Part shown: in pieces, positions 32,054 through 41,516 of the stretch
How the letters are laid out: every line of letters begins with the position of its first letter
Numbering within the stretch: position 1 is the first letter of the stretch
NCBI RefSeq assembly: GCF_004570865.1
Contig: NZ_SPQS01000021.1
Span: forward strand, 1-64,000
Reading direction: 5' to 3'
DNA from: Bradyrhizobium frederickii
Lineage (GTDB): Bacteria > Pseudomonadota > Alphaproteobacteria > Rhizobiales > Xanthobacteraceae
DNA length: 64,000 nt
The notes under the pieces: model-generated
Database searches by the model: none
Told to the model about the DNA's origin: nothing
What the model saw: only the letters and a program-made list of their open reading frames with translations
Translations under genes and position numbers: made by a program

Positions 32054-32851
32054 TTAGGCCGCCTCCAGATCCAGATCCGCCCACACCGGCACGTGGTCCG
32101 ACGGCTTCTCCCAGCCGCGCACATAGCTGTCGATCCCGACATTGGCGAGCTTGTCGCTGGCCTGCGGCGACAGCAGCAGATGGTCGATCCGCAGCCCCTG
32201 GTTCTTCTGCCAGGCGCCGGCCTGGTAGTCCCAGAAGGTGTACAGCCCGCCCTCGTCGGTGACCGCCCGCAAGGCGTCGGTCAGGCCGAGGCCGAGCAGG
32301 GACTGAAAGCTCTCCCGCGTATCGGCCTTGAACAGGGCGTCCTCGGTCCAGGCGGCCGGATTATGCACGTCGCGGGCATGCGGGATGACGTTGAAGTCGC
32401 CCGCGAGGATGAGCGGCTCCTCGGTCTTGAGGCGCTCCTTCGAATAGTCAAGAAGTCGGGACATCCATTTGAGCTTGTAGGGATATTTCTCGGTCCCGAC
32501 CGGATTGCCGTTGGGCAGATAGAGGCAGGCGATGCGCAGCACGCCCGATTTGAGCGTCACCACGCCTTCGAGGAAGCGGGCATGGGCGTCCTCGTCGTCG
32601 CCGGCAAGCCCCGACTTGGTCTCGTCGAAGCGGAGCTTCGAGAGCAGGGCGACGCCGTTGAAGGTCTTCTGCCCGTGCGTGACCACGTTGTAGCCGAGCG
32701 CCTCGATTTCCAGCCGCGGAAAGGCCTCGTCGACGCATTTGATTTCCTGGAGGCAGACGATGTCCGGCTGGCACTCCTTCAGCCAGGTCAGCAGCAGGTC
32801 GATCCGCTGCCGGACCGAGTTCACGTTCCAGGTGGCTACTCTGATGGTCAT
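32054..32851 (-). CDS. xthA: exodeoxyribonuclease III
   Basis: A 265-aa metal-dependent nuclease of the endonuclease/exonuclease/phosphatase superfamily. Family motifs are present: the N-terminal TWNVNSVRQR, the metal-binding Glu in CLQEIKC, the catalytic segment LAGDFNVIPHARDVHNP and the C-terminal PSDHVPVW. It cuts DNA at abasic sites and degrades 3' ends during base excision repair. The ATG in frame at 32851 gives the expected N-terminus MTIRVATWN; a longer GTG form to 32929 is not supported by similarity. It is the only minus-strand gene between exoR and the hybrid kinase. Confidence 0.93.
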   Translation of the reverse strand: MTIRVATWNVNSVRQRIDLLLTWLKECQPDIVCLQEIKCVDEAFPRLEIEALGYNVVTHGQKTFNGVALLSKLRFDETKSGLAGDDEDAHARFLEGVVTLKSGVLRIACLYLPNGNPVGTEKYPYKLKWMSRLLDYSKERLKTEEPLILAGDFNVIPHARDVHNPAAWTEDALFKADTRESFQSLLGLGLTDALRAVTDEGGLYTFWDYQAGAWQKNQGLRIDHLLLSPQASDKLANVGIDSYVRGWEKPSDHVPVWADLDLEAA

Positions 32852-32985
32852 GTCGGCGGGCTCCGGGCAGGGGCCATGGTTAGAACAAACTGCAAACGCG
32901 CCCGTCAAGGATGCCGCAAAATCTCCCACAAAATTAACCCGGCTTAAGCAGGCGGAAGGGCATTGATCGTCAAAAGGTTCCTCGG

Positions 32986-35322
32986 ATGGGCTGGCCGGAC
33001 AAGTCGATGAAGCGAACTGCGCCGCGTGACGGCCTGATCGGCGCCTTCCTGTATTGGCTCGGCGGCTTCGAGATCGAGGACGGGCTGACCGCCGGTCTCA
33101 GCGAGCGCGAGATCCGCCGCATCCGCGCCAAGCAGATCGACGCCGTGACGCAGCTGATCCCGGTGACCATGGCGGTGACGATGCTGAACGTCGCCATCGT
33201 GCTGATCCTGTTCTGGGGCCGCGGCTGGAACGACTTCCTCACCATCTGGGGCCTGACGCTCGCCACCACCGCCTCGCTCGCGGTGCGGTCATGGCGGAGG
33301 TCGCATCAGAACCCGCCGCAGGAGGCCTCGCCCCGTGCCGCGCGGCAGATGCTGCGGCAGGCGGCCTTCCTCGCCGCGATCTGGAGCGCGCTGCCGCTGG
33401 CTCTGTTCAGCCGCATCGAGCCGACCAGCCAGCTGATCCTGGCCTGCCTGATTGTCGGGATGATGTCCGGCGGCGCGTTCACACTCTCGACCTTCCCGCG
33501 CGCCGGCCTCGTCTATCTCGCCACCGTGACGGTCGCCTGCGCCGGCGCGCTGCTGTTGTGCGGCACCGGGCCCTATCTGGTGACGGCCGTGTTCCTGCTG
33601 CTGTTCGCGTTCTTCATGGCGCGCAACATCGTCTCGCAGGGCAATCTCTTCCTCGGCAATCTCAAGGCCCAGCTCGAGCTCGAGCGGCAGACCGAGATCA
33701 TCTCGCTGCTGCTGAAGGATTTTCAGGAGAACGCCAGCGACTGGCTGTGGCAGACCGATGCCGAGGGGCGTCTGGTCGACGTCCCCGACCGCTTCGCCGA
33801 CGTCGCGCAGGTGCCGCTGCCGCTGCTGAAGGGATCGTATTTCGCCGACGTGCTCGACATGCTCTGCCCCGAGGACAAGAGCGCGGCCTACAACGTCGTC
33901 GGCCTGATGGAGCAGAACGAGCCGCTGCACGAGATGAACCTCAAGGTCGTCGCCGGCGGCGAGGCGCGGCTGTGGTCGCTGACGGCGAAGCCGGCCTATG
34001 ACCGCGAGGGACAGTTCCTCGGCTATCGCGGCTTCGGGCGCGATGTGACCGAGCGCTGGCGCGCCGAAAAGGCCGAGGCCGAGAGCCGCGCCAAGTCCGA
34101 CTTCCTCGCGGTGATGAGCCACGAGATCCGGACGCCCATGAACGGCGTGCTCGGGCTTGCCAGCATGCTGCTCGAGACCAGGCTCGATCCGGAGCAGCGC
34201 GAGGCGGTCACCACGATCCGCGAATCCGGCGACATTCTCCAGCGCATCCTCAACGACATCCTCGACCTGTCCAAGCTCGAGGCCGGACGCTTCCAGTTCG
34301 AGGCGATCGATTTCGCCCCGCAGACGCTGGTCGAGACTGTCGCAAGCGTCGCGCGCGCGAGCGCCAAGGGCAAGAGCAAGGAATTGGCAATCAAGATCGG
34401 ACTTGATCCGAACCTGCCGCCGACGCTGCGCGGCGATGTCGCGCGCATTCGCCAGGTGCTGCTCAACCTCGCGTCCAACGCGGTGAAATTCACCGATGAA
34501 GGCGAGGTGACGATCTCTGCCACCTGTCAGGCGCGCCGCGACCTGCTGGCGACCGTGGAATGGGCGGTGACTGACAGCGGCATCGGTATCGCCCCCGAAA
34601 AGCTCGGCCAGCTCTTCAGCGACTTCGCGCAGGCCGATGCCTCGATCAGCCGCCGCTTCGGCGGCACCGGGCTCGGCCTTGCGATCTCGCGGCGCATCAT
34701 TGAGCAGATGGGCGGCACGATCGGCGTCACCTCGACGCCGGGGCAGGGCTCGACCTTCCGTTTCACGCTGGTGCTGCCCTGGAGCCTGGCGCAGGCATCC
34801 GACCAGGCGTCGGAGCGCGACGAGGCCGACGAGCTCAAGGCCCGCATCGCCGGCCTTGATCGGCCGCTAAAGGTGCTGGTCGCCGAGGACGATGCGGTCA
34901 ACCGCATGGTCGTGAGCAAGATGTTAGGGGCCTTCGACGTCGAGCTGCGGGTCGTCACCGATGGCGCCGAGGCGGTCGCGGCTGCGACCGAAGGCAATTA
35001 CGACGTCGTGCTGATGGACGTGCGCATGCCCGACATGGACGGGCTTGCCGCCACCCGCGCCATCCGCGCGCAAGGCGGGCGCTTCGCAGGCCTTCCGATC
35101 GTCGCGCTGACCGCGAACGCCTTCCCCGAGGATGTCAGGATCTGCCGCGAGGCCGGCATGTCGGACTTCCTCGCCAAGCCGCTGCGCAAGCTGGCGCTGG
35201 TCGCCGCCCTGCTGCGCGCGCTGGATGGCTACACGATGTCGGACGACGCGCCGCTCCAGCCGGACCTGATGCCGGTCGCAATGGAGTGGACGGACGAGGA
35301 AAGGCAGGCGACCGGCACGTAG
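32986..35322 (+). CDS. membrane-bound hybrid histidine kinase
   Basis: A 778-aa protein. The N-terminal membrane part has about six hydrophobic helices (between 55 and 213). A PAS-like domain (about 245-355) is followed by HisKA with His379 in FLAVMSHEIRTPMNG, a HATPase domain (NLASNAVKF, TDSGIGI, FGGTGLGLAISRRI) and a C-terminal receiver domain (about 627-745) with Asp678 in DVVLMDVRMPDMDG and the lysine in DFLAKPLRK. It autophosphorylates and passes the phosphate to its own receiver, so a separate phosphotransfer protein is expected as the next step. The signal is unknown. TTAA-N6-TTAA lies about 45 bases upstream. No partner gene is adjacent. Confidence 0.88.
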   Translation: MGWPDKSMKRTAPRDGLIGAFLYWLGGFEIEDGLTAGLSEREIRRIRAKQIDAVTQLIPVTMAVTMLNVAIVLILFWGRGWNDFLTIWGLTLATTASLAVRSWRRSHQNPPQEASPRAARQMLRQAAFLAAIWSALPLALFSRIEPTSQLILACLIVGMMSGGAFTLSTFPRAGLVYLATVTVACAGALLLCGTGPYLVTAVFLLLFAFFMARNIVSQGNLFLGNLKAQLELERQTEIISLLLKDFQENASDWLWQTDAEGRLVDVPDRFADVAQVPLPLLKGSYFADVLDMLCPEDKSAAYNVVGLMEQNEPLHEMNLKVVAGGEARLWSLTAKPAYDREGQFLGYRGFGRDVTERWRAEKAEAESRAKSDFLAVMSHEIRTPMNGVLGLASMLLETRLDPEQREAVTTIRESGDILQRILNDILDLSKLEAGRFQFEAIDFAPQTLVETVASVARASAKGKSKELAIKIGLDPNLPPTLRGDVARIRQVLLNLASNAVKFTDEGEVTISATCQARRDLLATVEWAVTDSGIGIAPEKLGQLFSDFAQADASISRRFGGTGLGLAISRRIIEQMGGTIGVTSTPGQGSTFRFTLVLPWSLAQASDQASERDEADELKARIAGLDRPLKVLVAEDDAVNRMVVSKMLGAFDVELRVVTDGAEAVAAATEGNYDVVLMDVRMPDMDGLAATRAIRAQGGRFAGLPIVALTANAFPEDVRICREAGMSDFLAKPLRKLALVAALLRALDGYTMSDDAPLQPDLMPVAMEWTDEERQATGT

Positions 35323-35327
35323 CCGGG

Positions 35328-35657
35328 TCAGACCGAGAAGCTGGTGCCGCAGCCGCAGGACGCGGTGGCGTTGGGATTGTTGACACGGAACGAGGCGCCG
35401 ATCAGATCGTCGACGAAATCGACCTGCGATCCCGCCAGGAACGGCTGCGAGGCGGAATCGACCAGCACCACCGCATTGTCCTGTTCGATCACGAGATCGT
35501 CGTCGGTCCGGGCACGGTCGATGTCGAACTTGTACTGGAAACCCGAGCAGCCGCCGCCCTCGACCGAGATGCGCAGCATCGCGCCAGACCCTTCGCCCTT
35601 GAGGATCTCCCCAATCCGGCGTGCGGCCCGGTCGCTGATGGTCACGGCAGTGGTCAT
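35328..35657 (-). CDS. erpA: iron-sulfur cluster insertion protein ErpA/IscA family
   Basis: A 109-aa A-type carrier. The three conserved cluster ligands are present: Cys37 in EGGGCSGFQY, and Cys101 and Cys103 in ASCGCGTSFSV. It receives iron-sulfur clusters from the assembly machinery and hands them to target enzymes. It is transcribed divergently from dgt and convergently with the hybrid kinase, whose stop is six bases away. The isolated location, apart from a suf operon, agrees with ErpA-type use in alphaproteobacteria. Confidence 0.9.
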   Translation of the reverse strand: MTTAVTISDRAARRIGEILKGEGSGAMLRISVEGGGCSGFQYKFDIDRARTDDDLVIEQDNAVVLVDSASQPFLAGSQVDFVDDLIGASFRVNNPNATASCGCGTSFSV

Positions 35658-35774
35658 TGTCGGTCTCCGATAGTCCGGTCGTCCTGCGTCATACCCATTT
35701 CATTTGGTATCCCGCGTCCGGCATAGTTAAGTGCAAGGATACGCAGAATCAAATGGATAGGGACTAAATTCGTC

Positions 35775-36983
35775 GTGTCCGTCGGAATGGCAGCCCCCCG
35801 CGCGCCCTATGCCTGCGATCCCGACCGAAGCCGTGGCCGGCTGGTGGCGGAGCCGCCGAGCCGGACCCGCAGCCCGTTCCGGCGGGATTGCGACCGGGTG
35901 ATCCATTCCACCGCGTTCCGCCGGCTGAAGTACAAGACCCAGGTGTTCGTGTTCCACGAGGGGGATCATTACCGCACGAGGCTGACCCACTCGCTGGAGG
36001 TGGCGCAGATTGCCCGCGCGCTGGCGCGGCAGCTCGGGCTGGACGAGGACCTCACCGAAACCCTGGCGCTTGCCCACGATCTCGGTCATCCCCCGTTCGG
36101 CCATGCCGGTGAGCGGGCGCTCGATGCCTGCCTGAAGGAATTCGGCGGCTTCGACCACAATGCCCAGACGCTCCGCGTCGTCGCTTCGCTGGAGCACCGC
36201 TACCCCGAGTTCGACGGGCTCAACCTGACCTGGGAGTCGCTGGAGGGCATCGTCAAACACAACGGTCCGCTGACCGATCGCAGCGGCGCGCCGGTCGGGC
36301 GTTATCGCGAGCACGGCACTCCCGTCGGCATCGCCGACTACGTCAAGACCTATGACCTCGAATTGTGGAGCTTCGCCTCGCTGGAGGCGCAGGTTGCCGC
36401 GATTGCCGATGATATCGCCTATGACGCCCACGACATCGACGATGGCCTGCGCGCCGGCCTGTTCCATCTCGACGATCTCAAGGTGATGCCGCTCACGGCG
36501 GAGATCATCGCCGAGACCTCTGCGCATTATCCTGACCTCGAAGACCTCAGGCGCGGCGCCGAACTGGTGCGCGAGCTGATCTCGCACCTGATCGGCGCGG
36601 TGTTCGCGCAGGCGCAGAAGAACCTCGCCGCGGTGAGGCCGCAATCGGCCCAGGACGTGCGCCAGCAGAGCCGGACCCTCGTCGCGTTCCCACCCGAGGT
36701 CGCGGAGGAAGAGGCCGCCATCAAGGCCTTCCTCTACCAGCACATGTACCGCCACAAGCGGGTGATGCGGGTGATGGGGGAGGCGGAGCAGATCCTGTTC
36801 GACCTGTTCGCGAAATACCTGCAATCCCCTGGCGAGCTGCCGCCGGAATGGCTGCTCGGGGCGGAGGCGGACAATGAGGGCGACAGGGCCCGCCGGATCG
36901 GCAATTTCATTGCCGGAATGACCGACCGTTTCGCCCTGACCGAGCACCAGCGGCTCTTTGACTCGACCCCGGATTTGCGTTAG
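35775..36983 (+). CDS. dgt: deoxyguanosinetriphosphate triphosphohydrolase-like protein
   Basis: A 402-aa HD-domain protein. The metal site is seen in TRLTHSLEVAQIA and ALAHDLGHPPFGHAGE (HD pair). RDCDRVIHSTAFRRLKYKTQ at the N-terminus and the spacing match the shorter dNTPase type widespread in alphaproteobacteria. It hydrolyses dNTPs to nucleosides and triphosphate, and so may shape nucleotide pools. Start GTG at 35775 or ATG at 35787; the ribosome site is weak for both. It is followed nine bases later by argS, a common alphaproteobacterial order. Confidence 0.9.
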   Translation: MSVGMAAPRAPYACDPDRSRGRLVAEPPSRTRSPFRRDCDRVIHSTAFRRLKYKTQVFVFHEGDHYRTRLTHSLEVAQIARALARQLGLDEDLTETLALAHDLGHPPFGHAGERALDACLKEFGGFDHNAQTLRVVASLEHRYPEFDGLNLTWESLEGIVKHNGPLTDRSGAPVGRYREHGTPVGIADYVKTYDLELWSFASLEAQVAAIADDIAYDAHDIDDGLRAGLFHLDDLKVMPLTAEIIAETSAHYPDLEDLRRGAELVRELISHLIGAVFAQAQKNLAAVRPQSAQDVRQQSRTLVAFPPEVAEEEAAIKAFLYQHMYRHKRVMRVMGEAEQILFDLFAKYLQSPGELPPEWLLGAEADNEGDRARRIGNFIAGMTDRFALTEHQRLFDSTPDLR

Positions 36984-36992
36984 GCGGCGGCC

Positions 36993-38783
36993 ATGCCCGA
37001 CACATCCTCATCCCTGCATTTGTTCGCCGACGTGCTCGCACGCGTGCATGCCGCCTGCCGCGCGCTTGCGAAGGACGCCAACTGGCCCGAGGGCATCGAT
37101 TTCTCACGCGTGGTGGTCGAACCGCCGCGCGATGCCTCCCATGGCGACATGGCGACCAACGCTGCCATGGTGCTGGCGAAAGAGGCCAAGGCAAAGCCGC
37201 GCGACCTCGCCGAGCAGATCGCCGAGCGGCTGCGTGCCGACGCGCTGATCGCCAAGGTCGACGTCGCCGGTCCCGGCTTTATCAACCTGACACTCAAGCC
37301 GGCCGCCTGGGCCGAGGCGCTGCGGACGGTGCTGCGCGAAGGCGCCGATTACGGCCGCGTCCGCGGCGGCTCCAAGGTCAATGTCGAATACGTCTCGGCC
37401 AATCCGACCGGGCCGATGCATGTCGGCCATTGCCGCGGCGCCGTGTTCGGTGACGCGCTGGCGAGCCTGCTCCAGTTCGCCGGCCACGACGTCACGCGCG
37501 AATATTACATCAACGACGCCGGCGCCCAGGTCGACGTGCTCGCGCGCTCCGCCTTCCTCAGATATCGCGAGGCGCTCGGCGAGGACATCGGCGCGATCCC
37601 GGAAGGCCTCTATCCCGGCGACTACCTCAAGCCGGTGGGGCAGGCGCTGGCGAAGGAGCACGGCGACAAGCTCCTCGCGATGAGCGAGGCCAGGTGGCTG
37701 CCGACGGTCCGCGCCAAGGCGATCGCGATGATGATGGACGAGATCAAGGACGATCTCGCCGCCCTCAACATCCGCCACGACGTGTTTTTCTCGGAGCGCT
37801 CGCTGATCGAAGGCGGCAACAACAAGGTTGCCGAGACCATCGACTTCCTGAAGGCCAAGGGCGACATCTACGAAGGCCGCCTGCCGCCGCCGAAGGGCGC
37901 CCCGGTCGAGGACTGGGAAGATCGAGAGCAGCTGCTGTTCAAGGCGACCGCCTACGGTGACGATGTCGATCGTCCGCTGATCAAGTCGGACAATTCCTAC
38001 ACCTATTTCGCCTCCGACATCGCCTACCACAAGAACAAGTTCGACCGTGGTTTTGCGGAGATGATCGACGTCTGGGGCGCCGATCATGGCGGCTACATCA
38101 AGCGCATGCAGGCGGCGGTGAAGGCGACGACGTCGGGCAAGGGCTCGCTCGACGTCAAGATCGTCCAGCTCGTCAAGCTGCTGCGCAATGGCGAGCCGGT
38201 GAAAATGTCCAAGCGGAGCGGGGACTTCGTCACCTTGCGTGAGGTGGTGGATGAAGTCGGCCAGGACGCCGTCCGCTTCATGATGCTCTATCGCAAGAAC
38301 GACGCGGTGCTCGACTTCGACCTCGCCAAGGTCATGGAACAGTCGCGCGACAACCCGGTGTTCTACGTGCAGTACGGTCACGCCCGCGGCCACTCGATCT
38401 TCCGCAACGCGCGGGCCGAGGTGTTCCCGGAGCTTCCCGAGGATACCGGCGAACGGGTCGCCTGGCTCAGTGAGTCGGCGGTCGAACGGTTGTCGGACCC
38501 GGTCGAGCTTGAACTTCTCAAGCGCCTCGCAATATATCCTCGCATGCTCGAAGCCGCCGCCGCGGCCCACGAGCCGCACCGAATTGCCTTTTATCTCTAT
38601 GATTTAGCCAGCGAATTTCATGCACTTTGGACGAAGGGGCGCGATTTGCCCTATTTACGCTTCATTATCAATAATGATGCAGATCTAACAAAGGCGCGGC
38701 TGGCCATGGTCCAGGGCGTCGTCTCGGTTCTGGCATCGGGCCTCGCCATCCTCGGCGTCCATGCTCCGAACGAGATGCGGTAG
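36993..38783 (+). CDS. argS: arginyl-tRNA synthetase
   Basis: A 596-aa class I aminoacyl-tRNA synthetase. The N-terminal tRNA-recognition domain (1-110) precedes the catalytic core with the HIGH-type motif in ANPTGPMHVGHCRGAVFGD and the KMSKR motif in GEPVKMSKRSGDFV; the C-terminal helical DALR domain contains RFIINNDADLTKARLAMV. It charges tRNA-Arg with arginine. It lies between dgt and the SPOR protein gene in one direction, likely in the same transcript. Confidence 0.95.
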   Translation: MPDTSSSLHLFADVLARVHAACRALAKDANWPEGIDFSRVVVEPPRDASHGDMATNAAMVLAKEAKAKPRDLAEQIAERLRADALIAKVDVAGPGFINLTLKPAAWAEALRTVLREGADYGRVRGGSKVNVEYVSANPTGPMHVGHCRGAVFGDALASLLQFAGHDVTREYYINDAGAQVDVLARSAFLRYREALGEDIGAIPEGLYPGDYLKPVGQALAKEHGDKLLAMSEARWLPTVRAKAIAMMMDEIKDDLAALNIRHDVFFSERSLIEGGNNKVAETIDFLKAKGDIYEGRLPPPKGAPVEDWEDREQLLFKATAYGDDVDRPLIKSDNSYTYFASDIAYHKNKFDRGFAEMIDVWGADHGGYIKRMQAAVKATTSGKGSLDVKIVQLVKLLRNGEPVKMSKRSGDFVTLREVVDEVGQDAVRFMMLYRKNDAVLDFDLAKVMEQSRDNPVFYVQYGHARGHSIFRNARAEVFPELPEDTGERVAWLSESAVERLSDPVELELLKRLAIYPRMLEAAAAAHEPHRIAFYLYDLASEFHALWTKGRDLPYLRFIINNDADLTKARLAMVQGVVSVLASGLAILGVHAPNEMR

Positions 38784-38923
38784 TTTGGGGCGAACTACTT
38801 AAGGGGAATTCGGGGGTAACCGGCAGAAGCCGGATCGCTTAGACTTGGTTGAAAGCCTTGTGGGTCGAAAGCCGTGCCTTGGTCGAGGGGCGCGCGGCTT
38901 TCCCGAAGGGACGCATCATCACG

Positions 38924-40441
38924 ATGGCCGAACGATATCAGGACAGACCGTTTCCTTCCGATGACTATGGTCGCGGTGGCGATCAGCATGGCAGGACGGA
39001 CAGCGATCCCTTGGCTGAGCTCGCCCGCCTGATCGGACAGACCGATCCTTTCGCCGCGCAGTCGCGGCCAGGTGCGCGTCCGCCGGCCATATCTCCGCCC
39101 ACCCAGGGCTATCAGGACGACGACCGGCACGACGATGATCGGCATGACGATGCCGAGCCTGCGCCGCCCGGACCGCCCTCATGGGTGCGGCGCGCCAATG
39201 TGCAGCCGCAGCCGGCACCCGCGGAGCCTGACTATCCGGTAACCGTCAATCCGGTTCATCCGTTGCATCGCTATTCGGTCCCGCCCGCCGCGCCGGAGCC
39301 TGAACTTCGTCAGCCGCCGGCCTATCAGGATCACGCCTATCAGGATCAGGCCTACCAGCAGCAGGCCGCCCATCAGGAGCCGTATCTGCAGCAGCCCGAT
39401 CCGTCGCGCTACGACGATGCGCTCTATGGCCGGCTCGAGGCGGGCGAGCAGGACTACCAGCGTGAGCCGGCCTATCCGGACGATCCTTACGCGTACCAGA
39501 GCGAGTATCCGGAGGAGGAGCTCGACGAGCCCAAGAAGCAGCGCGGCGGCATGATGACGGTCGCGGCCATCCTGGCGCTGGCCGTGGTCGGCACCGGCGC
39601 GGCCTTCGCCTACAAGACCTATATCGGCTCGCCCCGCAGCGGTGAGCCGCCGATCATCAAGGCGGACAACACCCCGACCAAGATCGTGCCCGCGCCGACG
39701 GATTCCTCGGCCAAGGTGCCGGATCGCATGGTGAGCGGCGACGGCACCGAGAAGATCGTGCCGCGCGAAGAGGCGCCGGTGGACGTCAACGCCAAGGCAG
39801 GCGGTCCCCGCGTGGTGTTCCCGCCGCTGAACCAGAATGCGAACCCGCCATCGGTCGCGAGCGTGTCGCCGTCCACGGTGCCGCCGCCAGGCGCAAGCAA
39901 CGGCACGCTGCCGAACAATTCGCCGCGCCCGATCAGGACCGTCGCCGTGAAGGGCGATCAGACCGACAGCGCCGCACCGCAAACGGCTGCCGCCGCCAAG
40001 CCCACTTCCGCGCCGAAGCCTGTTGCCGCGCCGGCACCGGCTGCGCCGCGCAACCCGCCGACCTCGGCCAATGCCAGCGCCAATCAACCGATGTCGCTGG
40101 CGCCGCAATCTTCCCCGGCGGCCGAGCCGCCGCAGCGGATGGCTGCGACCACGCCGACCCAGATCGCGCCCGCCAGCAGCGGCGGTGGCTACATCGTGCA
40201 GGTCTCCTCGCAGCAGAGCGAGGAAAGCGCCGCCTCGTCCTACCGCGTGCTTCAGAGCAAATATGGCAGTGTGCTCGGCTCCCGCTCGCCGGTGATCAAG
40301 CGGGTCGACCTGACCGACAAGGGCAAGGGCGTCGTCTACCGCGCCTTCGCTGGTCCCTATGCCTCGGCGGAGGAAGCGACGCATGCGTGCAACAGCCTGA
40401 AGTCCGCCGGCCTGTCCGCCTGCTTCGTCCAGAGGAATTAA
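38924..40441 (+). CDS. SPOR domain protein, peptidoglycan-binding
   Basis: A 505-aa bitopic membrane protein. A long Gln/Pro/Asp-rich cytoplasmic region (1-205, with AYQDHAYQDQAYQQQA) is followed by one membrane segment (about 208-228, MMTVAAILALAVVGTGAAFA), a Pro/Ala-rich periplasmic linker and a C-terminal SPOR domain (about 420-505, GGYIVQVSSQQSEESAASSY to HACNSLKSAGLSACFVQ). SPOR domains bind denuded glycan strands at septa, so a role in division is likely. The ATG at 38924 is chosen; an earlier TTG frame start at 38849 has no ribosome site. Confidence 0.88.
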   Translation: MAERYQDRPFPSDDYGRGGDQHGRTDSDPLAELARLIGQTDPFAAQSRPGARPPAISPPTQGYQDDDRHDDDRHDDAEPAPPGPPSWVRRANVQPQPAPAEPDYPVTVNPVHPLHRYSVPPAAPEPELRQPPAYQDHAYQDQAYQQQAAHQEPYLQQPDPSRYDDALYGRLEAGEQDYQREPAYPDDPYAYQSEYPEEELDEPKKQRGGMMTVAAILALAVVGTGAAFAYKTYIGSPRSGEPPIIKADNTPTKIVPAPTDSSAKVPDRMVSGDGTEKIVPREEAPVDVNAKAGGPRVVFPPLNQNANPPSVASVSPSTVPPPGASNGTLPNNSPRPIRTVAVKGDQTDSAAPQTAAAAKPTSAPKPVAAPAPAAPRNPPTSANASANQPMSLAPQSSPAAEPPQRMAATTPTQIAPASSGGGYIVQVSSQQSEESAASSYRVLQSKYGSVLGSRSPVIKRVDLTDKGKGVVYRAFAGPYASAEEATHACNSLKSAGLSACFVQRN

Positions 40442-40487
40442 CGGCCGTTTCCTTGACCCCCTCGCGGGTCAGGGTTAATCGGCCGTT

Positions 40488-41516
40488 ATGAGCACGCGGG
40501 CCTTCATTACCGGCGTATCCGGAACGGAACTGACCGCCGTCGAGCGGGAGTTTATCCGCGACCAGCGCCCATGGGGCTTCATCCTGTTCAAGCGCAATGT
40601 CGCAACGCCAGCGCAAGTCGCTGCATTGGTTGCAGAATTGCGCAAGGAGGTCGGTGTCGCCGACGCGCCCGTCCTGATCGACCAGGAAGGCGGACGGGTG
40701 CAGCGGCTCGGTCCGCCGCACTGGCCGGTCTATCCGCCGGGCGCCGTGTTCTCGACCTTGTACGACACTGATTCGGCGCTTGGCCTCACTGCGGCGCGCC
40801 TGTCCGCCCGCCTGATCGCGGCTGACCTGGCCGATCTCGGCATTACCGTGGATTGCTTGCCGCTGGCCGACGTGCCGGTCGCGGGCGCCGATGCCGTCAT
40901 CGGGAACCGGGCCTACGGCACCGAACCGGTCAAGATCGCGGCGATCGCGCGCGCCGTCACCGAAGGGCTGGAGCAGGGCGGCGTGCTGCCGGTCCTTAAG
41001 CACATTCCCGGTCATGGCCGCGCCACCGCGGACACCCATTTCAAGTTGCCGACGGTTGATACGCCGAGGGACGAGCTGGAACGGACCGACTTCGCGGCGT
41101 TCAAGCCGCTGTCGGACCTGCCGATGGCCATGACTGCACATGTTGTGTTTAGCGCGGTCGACCCCGCCCATCCGGCGACGACATCTGCGACAATGATTGC
41201 TGACGTGATTCGCGGCGCAATCGGGTTCCAGGGTTTGTTGATGAGTGATGACGTGTCGATGAACGCGCTGTCGGGGAATATCGCCGAACGGACCCGCGCC
41301 ATCTTCGCGGCCGGCTGCGATGTGGCCCTGCATTGCAACGGCAATATCGAGGAGATGCGTGCGGTTGCCGGTCAGACGCCTCTGCTGTCGGGCCGGGCGC
41401 TGGAGCGGGCGAATGCCGCGCTCGGCGCGCGCAAGGCGCCGCAGCCGCTCGACCGCGAGGCCGCACGCGCTGAGCTGGACGCATTGATCGCACGGACAAC
41501 CACGGCATCCGCATGA
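40488..41516 (+). CDS. nagZ: beta-N-acetylglucosaminidase NagZ
   Basis: A 342-aa glycoside hydrolase family 3 enzyme of the cytosol. It has IDQEGGRVQRL, the substrate and catalytic-loop region KHIPGHGRATADTHFKLP and the nucleophile segment LLMSDDVSMNAL. It removes N-acetylglucosamine from muropeptides during wall recycling. The order argS, SPOR, nagZ, scpA, scpB, tatABC is widespread in alphaproteobacteria. Its stop codon overlaps the scpA start. Confidence 0.93.
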   Translation: MSTRAFITGVSGTELTAVEREFIRDQRPWGFILFKRNVATPAQVAALVAELRKEVGVADAPVLIDQEGGRVQRLGPPHWPVYPPGAVFSTLYDTDSALGLTAARLSARLIAADLADLGITVDCLPLADVPVAGADAVIGNRAYGTEPVKIAAIARAVTEGLEQGGVLPVLKHIPGHGRATADTHFKLPTVDTPRDELERTDFAAFKPLSDLPMAMTAHVVFSAVDPAHPATTSATMIADVIRGAIGFQGLLMSDDVSMNALSGNIAERTRAIFAAGCDVALHCNGNIEEMRAVAGQTPLLSGRALERANAALGARKAPQPLDREAARAELDALIARTTTASA